From: Undaria pinnatifida
Taxonomy: Eukaryota > Sar > Phaeophyceae > Laminariales > Alariaceae
Direction: 5' to 3'
DNA: 64,000 nt
Assembly (NCBI GenBank): GCA_012845835.1
Contig: JABAKD010000007.1
Span: 9,204,223-9,268,222 of the forward strand
In this document: piece after piece, positions 59,901 to 61,770 of the stretch
Position numbering within the stretch: position 1 is the first letter of the stretch
Layout of the letters: each line of letters begins with the position of its first letter
Program-made: the position numbers and the translations under genes
Notes under the pieces: generated by a model
What the model saw: the letters and a program-made list of their open reading frames with translations, nothing else
Told to the model about the DNA's origin: nothing
The model's database searches: none

Positions 59901-61129
59901 GGTTACTAAATGGTCGGTTGATGAACCGATTCGATAGATTGAATTATTGCAAATGATCACACGTCGCGAACCCTGCCCCACTCCACCCACCTCCGCTCGC
60001 TCCAACCCCACTCCGCTCCCGAGCGCCCATCTCCACCAGCATCTCATCCACCTCCAAATCCCCTCCCCCCTCCAGCCCTCGTCCTCCAGCAACTCCCGCC
60101 CCAGCTGCGGCACCGCCAGACAATGTGGCATCCATTTCTTCTAGCAGTAGTTCAACCGCTTCCCACTGTCTAGCCCTCGCGCACGTGCCTAAAGCGGTGT
60201 TGTACGACCAGAGGTCAGGAGCGAGTGACCGCTTACGGTTGCTGTGATGACGGCGGGGGGGGGTAGTCATGGTGGTAGCGGTGGTGGTGGAGGCGGTGGT
60301 GGTGGAGGCGGTGGTGGTGGAGGCGGTGGTGGTGGAGGCGGTGGTGGTGGAGGCGGTGGTGGTGGTGGCGGTGGTGGTGGAGGGGGTGGTAGCGGTAGCG
60401 GTAGCAAAGGTCGATCTTGAAGGGGAGGATGGCGCGGTCGAGTCTTGCTGGGAGTCTTGGGAGTCACGTGCATGGCGTTGTTTCATCTCCTGCAATATCT
60501 GCAGAGATAAGCGGTAGTCCCCGGCCACCTCACACGCGCCTAGCACGGTGTTGTAGCTGACTACGCTCGGGGGAAACTTTGGGAAGAGGGGTGGGGTTGG
60601 GTGGGGAAGAGGGGAGGGTGCGGAACGGGGTAAGTGGGGGAGGGGGTGAGTGGGGAAGGGGGTGGGGGGGAAAGGGGATGGTGGGGAAGCGGGGGGGGGT
60701 GGGGAAGGGGTGGGGAAGGGGGTGGGAGGGTGGGGAAGGGGGGCGGGGCGGAAAGTGGGGGAGGGATTGGGGGGAAGAGGGCGAGATCGAGCGAGGGGTA
60801 CAGAGAGATGGGGGAGGGCGGTAGACAGAAAGAGAGAGAGAGCGATTTTTATTTTTGCAATGGTTTTAGATCGAGAAACGTGTTGCCCGCTACGCAAGTC
60901 GACGTTTAGAAAGGGAGGAGAGGAATCCAAACATTTCAGGCAATTAAGAGCTGCCCTGTAGCGAAATAAAACTAGCATCGTGCGCACGAAAAATAACAGA
61001 AAAAAAAAAACTCACCCCTGCCGCCTCCATTTTTCGAAGAATCTCGACCGCCTTTCTGGTATCCCCGCATTCCTTGCACAGCTCTATCGCGATGTTGTGC
61101 GTTTTCTCATCCAGAGGCACTTTCCCCTC
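29374..61129 (-). CDS. PPR-SMR protein gene, about 21 exons seen, 5' end missing
   Basis: A pentatricopeptide-repeat protein with a C-terminal SMR domain. Coding exons in transcript order: 61129-61016, 60576-59991, 59545-59344, 56689-56507, 55592-55481, 54671-53908, 52322-52179, 51570-51477, 47895-47719, 47296-47187, 46274-46082, 45934-45791, 43740-43606, 42492-42422, 40808-40508, [one exon unseen], 35728-35620, 34096-33978, 32679-32590, 31308-31048, 30139-30028, 29463-29374. Every listed boundary is GT-AG, and phases agree at every join except the one with the unseen exon. PPRs run across joins, e.g. EWTRA/VGLLEAM and KSGQ/VEASL. Family knowledge: PPR arrays bind organellar RNA base by base, and SMR domains with LDxH and TGxG motifs can cut RNA (plant SOT1 type). 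Here the motifs read MDLH and TGQG. Targeting peptide, promoter and 5' exons are not seen. The terminal stop may be premature. Confidence 0.85.
29474..29695. mobile_element. 220 bp MITE, TIR GTAGTGGTCCCTC
   Basis: AGTAGTGGTCCCTCAACAGT at the left. Two right ends, at 29652 and 29695, both read (reversed) with GTCCCTCTATAGTGCCG. CCGGCACTAC motifs fill the inside. It lies beside the last PPR-SMR exon. Confidence 0.65.
29782..29852 (-). pseudogene. echo of SMR exon 20
   Basis: The minus strand encodes DLIINTRQGRGSLHSFRSI against DLTIITGQGRGSLHAFQPI and keeps a donor (ATT/GTAAGT). The TGQG glycine is replaced by Arg here. Its 5' part is lost in an A run. Confidence 0.7.
30028..30139 (-). CDS. PPR gene exon 20, SMR core
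   Basis: One completing base and 37 codons: FALEEIWRHSQKDGASLG followed by DLTIITGQGRGSLHAFQPI. TGQGRGS is the TGxG motif of SMR domains, placed as expected about 40 residues after MDLH. The acceptor is TTGTGTCAG and the donor CCCATC/GTGAGT. A shorter copy lies downstream at 29.8 kb. Confidence 0.88.
30390..30700 (-). repeat. tRNA-derived SINE, copy 4
   Basis: Reverse orientation with an 18-base T run as tail. Near identical to copy 3 in CAATCCCACTGCTCGTCGAT and in GAGGATAACCTGCTACGCCA. It lies between PPR exons 20 and 19. Confidence 0.8.
31048..31308 (-). CDS. PPR gene exon 19, last PPR and start of the SMR domain
   Basis: It opens DGRFDLADFFYREAYREGAV, has a variable linker, and ends VMDLHGHSLPLAHAAVR. 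The MDLHGHS segment (about 31084-31095) corresponds to the LDxH motif that begins SMR domains. The acceptor is GCGTACAG and the donor GTCAG/GTGGGT. A diverged copy of its first part lies at 31.75-31.87 kb. Confidence 0.85.
31545..31780 (-). repeat. family J intron repeat
   Basis: Plus-strand marks are GCCGGGACGGAGCACGTCGG, AAGTGTTCGGCGAGACACAT and AGACCTCGGCACCTTCTGCG. It abuts an echo of exon 19. It is in the intron before exon 19. Confidence 0.65.
31745..31870 (-). pseudogene. echo of exon 19, diverged
   Basis: The minus strand can be read AYKDERLNLVGLFPRDACRE followed by GSVVHWHYHVPP, against AYRDGRFDLADFFYREAYRE and GAVVHWQDQVPP of exon 19. It then joins directly to a J repeat. Confidence 0.55.
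32050..32565 (+). repeat. AACC/AAACC satellite
   Basis: Degenerate ACCAA and AACCC units fill the intron between PPR exons 18 and 19. Confidence 0.85.
32590..32679 (-). CDS. PPR gene exon 18
   Basis: A 90 nt exon encoding AIDLLAELRQFMGNALTLPV and then YNTLVCSFH. The acceptor is GTTGCACAG and the donor CACAA/GTGAGT. It lies between two long simple repeats, the AACC array on one side and the GGT array on the other. Confidence 0.8.
32767..33870 (+). repeat. GGT minisatellite
   Basis: Pure GGT at 32767-32850, then GGTGGTTGTG-type units, with a duplicated block at 33180-33260 and 33460-33540. It fills the intron between PPR exons 17 and 18. On the transcript strand it is ACC-rich. Confidence 0.85.
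33978..34096 (-). CDS. PPR gene exon 17
   Basis: It encodes GRWEDALAILRAMLSGGISP and then NVYTVCSAMRACCVGHSPQ. The acceptor is GTGTATCAG and the donor CAAAG/GTACTG. It leaves phase 2 and joins exon 18 exactly. Confidence 0.85.
34251..34335 (-). repeat. 90 bp TTAA-type element
   Basis: TTAACGCCTATACAGCTGGA ... GGATTTCGGGGCTCTAAAG. It lies between PPR exons 16 and 17. Confidence 0.6.
34427..34921 (+). repeat. 255 bp tandem duplication
   Basis: GAGTAATAAACACTTCTACG, TTGATATCACGTCATTATCT and CTAGCACCACGCGTATAGCA recur 250 bp later. Long C runs lie at 34374-34394, 34796-34816 and 34926-34945. Confidence 0.8.
35150..35450 (+). repeat. family G repeat, full copy
   Basis: From TTATACGACTTACAGGATAC to GATCTCACAGCTGGAGTGTA. 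A partial copy of its first half precedes it at 34980-35095. It lies in the PPR intron upstream of exon 17. Confidence 0.7.
35620..35728 (-). CDS. PPR gene exon 16
   Basis: Thirty-six codons after one completing base: HGDAETSKKLLTLMRLDRVS followed by PSVVSCNQVIRSCEKA. The acceptor is CTTCCCTCAG and the donor GCG/GTAAGG. Exon 17 continues as GRWEDAL, the usual PPR sequence. Confidence 0.8.
36350..36396 (-). CDS. weak candidate for the unseen PPR exon
   Basis: The minus strand reads LGFDVLSVRACLACDTGQ, which resembles the second half of a PPR and would precede GDAETSKKLL of the next exon. However, the only nearby donor would be a GC donor (GG/GCAAGA), and I see no close AG acceptor. I list it only as the best match in this gap. 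Confidence 0.2.
36655..36755 (+). repeat. family K repeat, short copy
   Basis: GAGTTAAACTGACACACATG, GAAAATACGTGGAAGTGTGG and CCATCCGCCGGAGGGCGCAC. Confidence 0.6.
37120..37460 (+). repeat. ACC/AAC-rich repeat
   Basis: ACCACCACCA and ACACCAACAC units, in the PPR intron between exons 15 and 16. Confidence 0.8.
38430..38800 (+). pseudogene. non-LTR retrotransposon 3' ORF fragment, frameshifted
   Basis: Across two frames the plus strand reads YKEERDAFEEEMRTSDLCDM, EEFGRPESSEKTIAILGDRW and NIWKKRNKRSNVGG, ending at TGA 38799. Just before this a frame gives a broken CPCG...THTVGECE pattern, like the Cys-Cys-His-Cys region and 'ECP.Y..ER' segment near the C-terminus of LINE reverse transcriptases. 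At least one frameshift and a stop separate the parts. It lies in the PPR intron between 40.5 and 35.7 kb. Confidence 0.45.
38833..38922 (+). repeat. 90 bp TTAA-type element, diverged
   Basis: TTAACATGCTCTCCCCC ... ACTAAGTCCAAGTAGTTTTG ... AAGCTTTACGGGGGTAAA. Confidence 0.45.
38935..39115 (+). repeat. family K repeat
   Basis: GGCAGGGACAGCTCGGGCTG, GATACGCCAGCTAGCCCAGG and GGAAATACGCGAAAGTGTGG. Confidence 0.6.
39300..40500. repeat. G runs and AAAC-rich intron sequence
   Basis: Several G runs of 8 to 18 bases (for example 39641-39658), GGAGGCGGGAGG-like duplicates, then an ACACAAAC / AAAACAAA stretch at 40.23-40.49 kb just downstream of PPR exon 15. Confidence 0.6.
39728..39892 (-). repeat. 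MITE with palindromic ends, copy 3
   Basis: CCACTCGCACGAGTGAC and GTCACTCGCGCTAGTGAC bound it; the interior matches copy 1 in reverse (GCCATTCGCGTGG). It lies in a PPR intron. Confidence 0.65.
40508..40808 (-). CDS. PPR gene exon 15, with Gly-rich insert
   Basis: It starts ALQLFATIMDTPP, passes through about 50 residues of Gly/Asp/Val-rich low complexity, then resumes with DCYMAAITACHAAEDFPRAL and GLLQHMRGK. The acceptor is GTCTTGCAG and the donor GAAG/GTTTGT. It ends in phase 0 while the next visible exon starts in phase 2, so one exon is missing from my list. Confidence 0.8.
41040..41090 (-). pseudogene. echo of exon 15 acceptor end
   Basis: CTTGTAG followed by CTCCAGCTGTTCGCGACCAT encodes LQLFATITSAPP against LQLFATIMDTPP. 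It lies 230 bp upstream of exon 15 and about 65 bp from a J repeat. Confidence 0.75.
41155..41345 (-). repeat. family J intron repeat
   Basis: GCATGGTGGTAGTCGTATGA, GCCGGGACAGAGCACGTCAG and GGTGTTCGGCGAATCGCATG. In the intron before exon 15. Confidence 0.7.
41469..41680 (-). mobile_element. GGGTCG-rich element, copy 2
   Basis: AGGGCTTTTCACGGATCGGG opens it, followed by CGACCC repeats and CATGACCCGTGAAC. Shorter than copy 1. Confidence 0.5.
41695..41960 (-). repeat. family G repeat, diverged
   Basis: It keeps GTGTCCTCGTTACGGGTACA and CGGCGACTCCCCTGAGCGCT. A further short piece lies at 42070-42140. Confidence 0.5.
42292..42350 (-). pseudogene. echo of exon 14, full length
   Basis: GIEPNDCSFSPAMWTCVNAN copies all of exon 14, with the same acceptor context. 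Its donor is changed from GTGAGAAATAC to GCGAGAAATAC. Reading is intact, so a GC donor could make it usable, which would double one PPR half. Confidence 0.75.
42422..42492 (-). CDS. PPR gene exon 14
   Basis: This 71 nt exon encodes GIEPNDYSFSAAMWACVNAK, the second half of a PPR that begins in exon 13. The acceptor is GTTGACAG and the donor CG/GTGAGA. A near-complete second copy follows 135 bp downstream. Confidence 0.85.
42658..42785 (-). repeat. family Q repeat, copy 2
   Basis: GAAGCAACCCGGGCTGCTAG, CGCCGATTTTCCACTGGAAC and AAGTACCTACAAGACACGCG. Confidence 0.6.
43165..43245 (-). pseudogene. echo of exon 13 second half
   Basis: The minus strand encodes CTAAISVCPREQRWRQALSS against YSAAISACAREQRWKEALSL of exon 13. 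No good acceptor precedes it. It could be a real alternative exon, but the PPR array is already complete without it. Confidence 0.65.
43606..43740 (-). CDS. PPR gene exon 13
   Basis: It encodes AAELHEEARKRGKANVVTYS and then AAISACAREQRWKEALSLLS, a textbook PPR. The acceptor is GTTTTCACAG and the donor GAC/GTGAGT. A diverged copy of the second half lies at 43.17-43.25 kb. Confidence 0.88.
45300..45380 (-). pseudogene. echo of exon 12 donor end, copy 2
   Basis: CGCACATGACGTCAATTGG and then GCGCGCTTCTGCTTTGACGC repeat exon 12 again. The copies are 300 to 450 bp apart, with satellite between them. Confidence 0.65.
45600..45675 (-). pseudogene. echo of exon 12 donor end, copy 1
   Basis: The plus strand has CGCACATATCGCCAACTGG and then GCGCGCATCTGCTTGATGC, matching the end of exon 12 and its donor. 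It lies within the GGCTAA satellite. Confidence 0.65.
45791..45934 (-). CDS. PPR gene exon 12
   Basis: Forty-eight codons in phase 0 with LTLLEEMATEGVDANERTFS and AAIKAVSSAAPFASKQKRAS. The end NWRH joins AAELHEEARKRG of exon 13 to form a regular PPR helix. The acceptor is CCTTTTAG and the donor ACAT/GTGCGT. Two copies of its donor end sit downstream inside the GGCTAA satellite. Confidence 0.8.
46082..46274 (-). CDS. PPR gene exon 11
   Basis: Two canonical PPR motifs, LFNQMQQAGLTPDLWTYNSL and MRDRGLSPDVVTYSALVSAC. The acceptor is TTCCACACAG, preceded by long C runs on this strand, and the donor CCAG/GTGGGT. A partial copy of the first 17 or so codons lies upstream at 46.65 kb. Confidence 0.88.
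46625..46675 (-). pseudogene. echo of exon 11 acceptor end
   Basis: TTTCACCCAG followed by CCTATTCAACCAGGTTCAGC encodes LFNQVQRAELAPDLF against LFNQMQQAGLTPDLW. It lies 350 bp upstream of the real exon. Confidence 0.75.
47187..47296 (-). CDS. PPR gene exon 10
   Basis: It encodes VGLLEAMEAEGIAPDAVTFN and then TVIAACEAGADHWTAF, a canonical PPR with the Pro-Asp turn. The acceptor is CTTTCGCAG and the donor TTTAG/GTAGGA. Confidence 0.85.
47719..47895 (-). CDS. PPR gene exon 9
   Basis: Exactly 59 codons in phase 0. It carries TTVVFNAGIMACGRAGGMEE and NLQTYNTAMALCKTAGEW, two good PPR motifs. The acceptor is TCGCCAG and the donor GCG/GTGGGT. Three decayed tandem copies of the acceptor end lie just upstream (48.0-48.35 kb). 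Confidence 0.85.
47985..48045 (-). pseudogene. echo of exon 9 acceptor end, copy 1
   Basis: The plus strand reads CCTTGAAAACCACGGTCGTA, a near match to the start of exon 9 and the intron before it. G runs follow, as they do upstream of the real acceptor. Confidence 0.7.
48118..48180 (-). pseudogene. echo of exon 9 acceptor end, copy 2
   Basis: CAGCGTTGCAAACTACCGTC followed by GTAACGGTTTTCAGCGATAA repeats the exon 9 border with several changes. Confidence 0.65.
48288..48350 (-). pseudogene. echo of exon 9 acceptor end, copy 3
   Basis: CAGCGTCGAAAACCACCGTC followed by GCAACGGTTTTCCGGCGATA is the third tandem copy. Spacing between copies is about 130 to 180 bp. Confidence 0.65.
48830..49020 (+). 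repeat. 125 bp tandem duplication
   Basis: CAAATACGTCAGCTGTGAGT through GTGGAAGGAATTCGAG is present twice. Confidence 0.8.
49085..49222 (+). repeat. 70 bp tandem duplication
   Basis: CGGCCTGGGAATG, TTTTTAGACGTAAAATTTGG and CCATGGTCGTTC occur twice. Confidence 0.8.
50285..50608 (-). CDS. orphan ORF, possibly transposon-derived
   Basis: A 107-codon frame reads EERDWCLLWALKAVVAEKGE and later EPHSARVARELRRSALERNH, ending KIKNYEKVKLPPYP. Composition is protein-like, with a basic C-terminus (DPKKRQAIRIDQPKK). There is an in-frame TGA just upstream and no ATG at the start, so it is a fragment or an exon. It lies in the same PPR intron as the repeat ORF. I do not recognise it. Confidence 0.25.
   Translation of the reverse strand: MGLPREKRDQLVREERDWCLLWALKAVVAEKGEQWYQHRTGLFKPNIGEPHSARVARELRRSALERNHALLGGGLEAFFDPKKRQAIRIDQPKKIKNYEKVKLPPYP
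50650..50716 (+). repeat. CAA microsatellite
   Basis: About twenty CAA units in the PPR intron between exons 8 and 9. Confidence 0.9.
50812..51162 (+). CDS. ORF with four 18-residue repeats and signal-like start
   Basis: Starting at the ATG at 50812 the ORF reads MFLLFPALPAIHGA, which looks like a short signal peptide. Four in-frame 54 bp repeats follow (about 50869-51084), of the form SKDAKSLYKTKETCAIY, each with one Cys. The tail ends YHRQRKT. An upstream in-frame ATG exists at 50758. Several differences between units are synonymous (GCA/GCC, AAA/AAG, GAG/GAA), as expected of coding repeats, but a plain minisatellite is possible. It lies inside the 3.6 kb PPR intron, on the opposite strand. 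I recognise no family. Confidence 0.35.
   Translation: MFLLFPALPAIHGARSSLNYTSKDAKSLYKTKETCAIDTFKDAKSLYKTKETCAIYTPKDAKSLYKTKDTCVIYTFKDAKSVYKAKETCAVASPFIVYQVSRYHPESIEYHRQRKT
50869..51084 (+). repeat. four 54 bp tandem repeats
   Basis: Unit start GACGCAAAATCTCTCTACAA. The unit is divisible by three and open in the frame described under the ORF at 50812. Confidence 0.85.
51190..51400 (+). repeat. family I repeat
   Basis: CTTCCCTCGTCGACTCGCAC and CGACTACCCACGCTGCTAG, in the PPR intron between exons 8 and 9. Confidence 0.6.
51477..51570 (-). CDS. PPR gene exon 8
   Basis: It encodes VAAAVTAYGRVGRWEDGVDL and then IEDLLESEESA. The acceptor is TTTACCCAG and the donor GCG/GTAAGC. Joined to exon 9 it reads ESEESA/EIVTTVVFNAG, a normal PPR linker, across a 3.6 kb intron. 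Confidence 0.8.
51866..51912 (-). pseudogene. echo of exon 7 donor end
   Basis: GTCGCTGATGAGCTGGACCT through TACAG/GTGCGTGCGG repeats the end of exon 7 and its donor (VADELDLMEMVHPMYR against VADELELMGIVHTSYR). The match continues into the intron, so the exon-intron border itself was copied. Confidence 0.75.
52179..52322 (-). CDS. PPR gene exon 7
   Basis: It encodes SLREKGLECDSRAGAVLLTS and then KDWHGAAAVADELELMGIVH, one PPR unit. The acceptor is TTCGTAG and the donor TACAG/GTGCGT. Three partial copies exist: two of its 5' end upstream and one of its 3' end downstream. This copy alone keeps the frame. Confidence 0.8.
52610..52690 (-). pseudogene. echo of exon 7, copy 2, with nonsense codon
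   Basis: CTGTAG/GAGCTTGTGAGAGA matches exon 7 CGTAG/GAGCTTGCGAGAGA, and both continue through TGTGATAGCCGA. In the exon 7 frame the Arg codon CGA is TGA here, so this copy cannot replace the exon. Confidence 0.75.
52735..53010 (-). repeat. family J intron repeat
   Basis: TGTCGGGAAGGAGCAACGTC, GCGTTCGGCGAGTCGCATGA and GGCGGGCTTCCGCACACC. It lies between two echoes of exon 7. Confidence 0.7.
53110..53175 (-). pseudogene. echo of exon 7, copy 1
   Basis: The segment reads LLRENELDYRPFGSK in one frame and aligns with the second echo at 52.6 kb, including the shared continuation CGCCCGTTTTGGGAGC. Both therefore come from one duplicated exon-plus-flank unit. Confidence 0.5.
53640..53800 (-). repeat. 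family J intron repeat, partial
   Basis: GCCGGGACGGAGCACGTCGG and GACATCGCGTGCACCAAGCG. Same intron as the previous copy. Confidence 0.65.
53908..54671 (-). CDS. PPR gene exon 6, long disordered linker
   Basis: This 764 nt exon starts VMYVRAQAALG and ends with a PPR motif including LGLEPGVIEHTAVLYACASP. In between lie about 150 residues rich in Ser, Gly, Pro, Asp and Glu (for example DEEECDGNEFVVEGG) and Thr/Ala repeats, so a disordered spacer is likely. The acceptor is TTCTCAAG and the donor CTCAG/GTTGGT. Confidence 0.75.
54785..55062 (-). repeat. CGATAG-family MITE with a TTAA element inside
   Basis: GCATTCGGTAGAGGTGCGCC to GCTACACCTATCGCGGCTCC. The inner element is at 54909-54995. It lies in the intron between PPR exons 5 and 6. 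Confidence 0.7.
54909..54996 (+). repeat. 90 bp TTAA-type element
   Basis: CCCTTTTAGCCCCCAAAACC ... CAGTTGCAGAGGCGTTAA. Confidence 0.6.
55240..55292 (+). repeat. interstitial telomere-like repeat
   Basis: GGGTTGGGGTCAGGGTTGGG and GTTTTAGTTAGGGTTGGGGT, degenerate, in a PPR intron. Confidence 0.5.
55481..55592 (-). CDS. PPR gene exon 5
   Basis: It encodes AAAGVAMVAMFKAEDWAGAS and then EFFEAMLPLATPSMQLR. The acceptor is TTTACAAG and the donor AAGG/GTAAGC. Phase is right on both sides. A truncated copy of its first 27 or so bases with a similar acceptor sits at 55.97-56.00 kb. Confidence 0.7.
55968..56002 (-). pseudogene. echo of exon 5 acceptor end
   Basis: TTTACAG is followed by GGGTGGCGATGGTGGCCATG, identical over this stretch to exon 5 (GVAMVAM). 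It then diverges at once. It lies about 400 bp upstream of the real exon. Confidence 0.65.
56507..56689 (-). CDS. PPR gene exon 4
   Basis: The peptide WATLVHRDAMAKQAAVAWTA followed by SVAMLATGQTKHAARVLAGA continues the helical repeat array, with no classic Pro-Asp turn. The acceptor is CTCCCTCAG and the donor CTCAA/GTGAGT. The intron upstream holds CAA repeats and several inserted elements between 57.0 and 58.8 kb. Confidence 0.7.
56812..56950 (+). repeat. CAA microsatellite
   Basis: CAACAACAACAA with a few CAG or CAAA interruptions, about 45 units, upstream of PPR exon 4. Confidence 0.9.
57015..57236 (+). repeat. CGATAG-family MITE fragment with a TTAA element
   Basis: TTTCTGAATGACGGAGCCC and then CAAAATTGCCGGAAAACC are family blocks on either side of a TTAA element at 57068-57147. 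The right terminus is missing. Confidence 0.55.
57068..57147 (+). repeat. 90 bp TTAA-type element
   Basis: CCCTAAAACCCCTCCCTATA ... CAGCTGTAAAGGCGTTAA. Confidence 0.6.
57244..58319 (-). repeat. CGATAG-family MITE split by the CAGTCG element
   Basis: Left end GACGCATGCTACGACAGAGG; right end GCTACATCTATCGTACGAGC followed by ACGCGTC. The gap 57314-58107 is a different element. Confidence 0.7.
57314..58107. mobile_element. CAGTCGAAAA element, 0.8 kb, TIRs, nested in a MITE
   Basis: Left end ACAGTCGTATTTGTCAGTCG then AAAACGGCC; right end, reversed, ACAGTCGGATTCCGCCAGTC then GAAAACGGCC. The first 180 bp hold many more CAGTCGAAAA or TTTTCGACTG units in both orientations. The middle (57.5-57.95 kb) is unique, with no transposase seen. 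Non-autonomous DNA transposon is my reading. Confidence 0.6.
58320..58502 (+). repeat. CGATAG-family MITE, right part
   Basis: It has TAACCTAGGCCATCCG and ends GATCCACCTTTACCGTGGCATG. It abuts the previous copy directly. Confidence 0.55.
58500..58650 (+). repeat. two TTAA-type elements in tandem
   Basis: CCCCAAACCCCTCCCTACAC is a truncated copy. The next, from GAGCCCCCGAACCCCTTCCG to GGCTGTAAAGGCGTTAA, is nearly full. Confidence 0.55.
58650..58810 (+). repeat. repeat with CGATAG-type right end
   Basis: CGTTCTAGCACCGCCGTCCC and TTGGAGTTAGACTAGGA match segments at 15.63 and 16.18 kb. The end TACCTCTTACACAAGCACGC resembles the MITE terminus. Confidence 0.45.
59344..59545 (-). CDS. PPR gene exon 3
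   Basis: It begins with a poly-Gly stretch, then NFITFATLIMAADAVGEPKR and LTPNGPVYEAVARACLASQS, two degenerate PPR motifs. The acceptor is CTATCAG and the donor GGAG/GTGCGT. Phase agrees with both neighbours. The G run at 59521-59535 could hide a length error. Two shorter copies of its NFITFATLI part occur upstream. Confidence 0.75.
59785..59825 (-). pseudogene. echo of exon 3, copy 1
   Basis: The minus strand encodes ARNFITFATLI, matching SRNFITFATLIMA of exon 3, including a run of identical bases around GAAACTTCATCAC. The flanks do not match. Confidence 0.65.
59946..59975 (-). pseudogene. echo of exon 3, copy 2 (short)
   Basis: A short stretch GGTTCGCGACGTGTGATC resembles CCTTCGCGACTTTGATC of exon 3. 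The match is short, so confidence is low. Confidence 0.35.
59991..60576 (-). CDS. PPR gene exon 2, with low-complexity insert
   Basis: This 586 nt exon holds FPPSVVSYNTVLGACEVAG and SLAPDLWSYNTALGTCARA, two clear PPR motifs. Between them a Ser/Thr/Ala-rich stretch is encoded by the GGT/GGC microsatellite at about 60262-60412. A Gly-rich acidic segment follows the second motif. The acceptor is CCCAAAG and the donor GAG/GTGGGT. The exon leaves phase 1, which fits the next exon. The insert probably loops out between helices. Confidence 0.8.
60262..60412 (+). repeat. GGT/GGC microsatellite inside coding exon 2
   Basis: GGTGGTGGTGGAGGC units, 15 bp each, about seven times. Read on the minus strand in the PPR frame they give Thr/Ala/Ser repeats, so the array is translated. 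Confidence 0.8.
61016..61129 (-). CDS. PPR gene exon 1 of those seen
   Basis: Thirty-eight codons in phase 0 carry a PPR half with LDEKTHNIAIELCKECGD and AVEILRKMEAAG. The acceptor is TTGTACCAG and the donor GGG/GTGAGTT. The peptide runs straight into FPPSVVSYN of the next exon, a normal PPR junction. Two decayed copies of its acceptor end lie upstream at 61.2 and 61.45 kb. Earlier exons must exist because no start codon or targeting peptide is present. Confidence 0.75.
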
Positions 61130-61204
61130 CTGGTACAATGGCACAGGTTTCGCAGGCGCGGAGGCGGGCGGTGGGTCAGTCCAACGCTCTACGCAAGAGA
61201 CTAC

Positions 61205-61250
61205 ACAGCATCTTCTCGTCTAGAAATAGGGGCATCCTCCCCTGCTGGCA
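61205..61250 (-). pseudogene. echo of exon 1 acceptor end, copy 1
   Basis: The minus strand has TATGCCAG followed by a diverged version of GGGGAAAGTGCCTCTGGATG. It has the same layout as the real acceptor at 61129 but carries substitutions and is cut off after about 35 bases. Confidence 0.55.
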
Positions 61251-61264
61251 TAGTGAGGCGGGTT

Positions 61265-61420
61265 TTTAGGGGGGGGGAGGGTGTACTCATTTCATGCATA
61301 GCCGTAGTCTAAAGACCATAGATCCTAGCATTCGTACAATGCCGGGAAAGAGCACGTCGGGTTTCCAACGAGCAGGCGGACATCGCACGCTTCACCAACG
61401 CGAAGTGCCGGGGGGGCGGG
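61265..61420 (-). repeat. family J intron repeat, partial
   Basis: TTTCATGCATAGCCGTAGTC, GCCGGGAAAGAGCACGTCGG and ATCGCACGCTTCACCAACGC. It lies between two echoes of exon 1. Confidence 0.65.
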
Positions 61421-61429
61421 GGGGAGGTT

Positions 61430-61485
61430 GGTCTGTTGTGCGTCTGCTCATCCAGGGACACTCTCCCCTCCTGACATAATGAGGC
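61430..61485 (-). pseudogene. echo of exon 1 acceptor end, copy 2
   Basis: TTATGTCAG is followed by GAGGGGAGAGTGTCCCTGG, close to exon 1 (GRVSLDEQTHN against GKVPLDEKTHN). It lies directly downstream, on the minus strand, of a J-family repeat and a C run. Confidence 0.65.
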
Positions 61486-61489
61486 GTGT

Positions 61490-61770
61490 GTTTTAGGGGG
61501 GGGGGGGGGGTACTCAGTTTGTGCATGGCCATAGTCGTACGACCATAGACCCTCACATCCCTACTACGCCGGGACGGAGCACGTCGGGTTTTCACCAACC
61601 AGGCAAACATTGCTTGCACCAAGCGCGAAGCGACGTGAGGTGTTCGGCGAGTCGCATGAAGGGTGAACTGCATATTTCCAAGAACCGCGCGCAAGACGGA
61701 CTTCGGCACCATGTGCCTCCTTTCTTGCTTATTATGGATGGCAGCGCCAATGAGTTACACTTTGTTTTAT
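61490..61770 (-). repeat. family J intron repeat, fullest copy
   Basis: GTGCATGGCCATAGTCGTAC, GCCGGGACGGAGCACGTCGG, GTTCGGCGAGTCGCATGAAG, GACTTCGGCACCATGTGCCT and TATGGATGGCAGCGCCAATG. On the minus strand it is followed by a C run and then an echo of exon 1. Confidence 0.7.
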
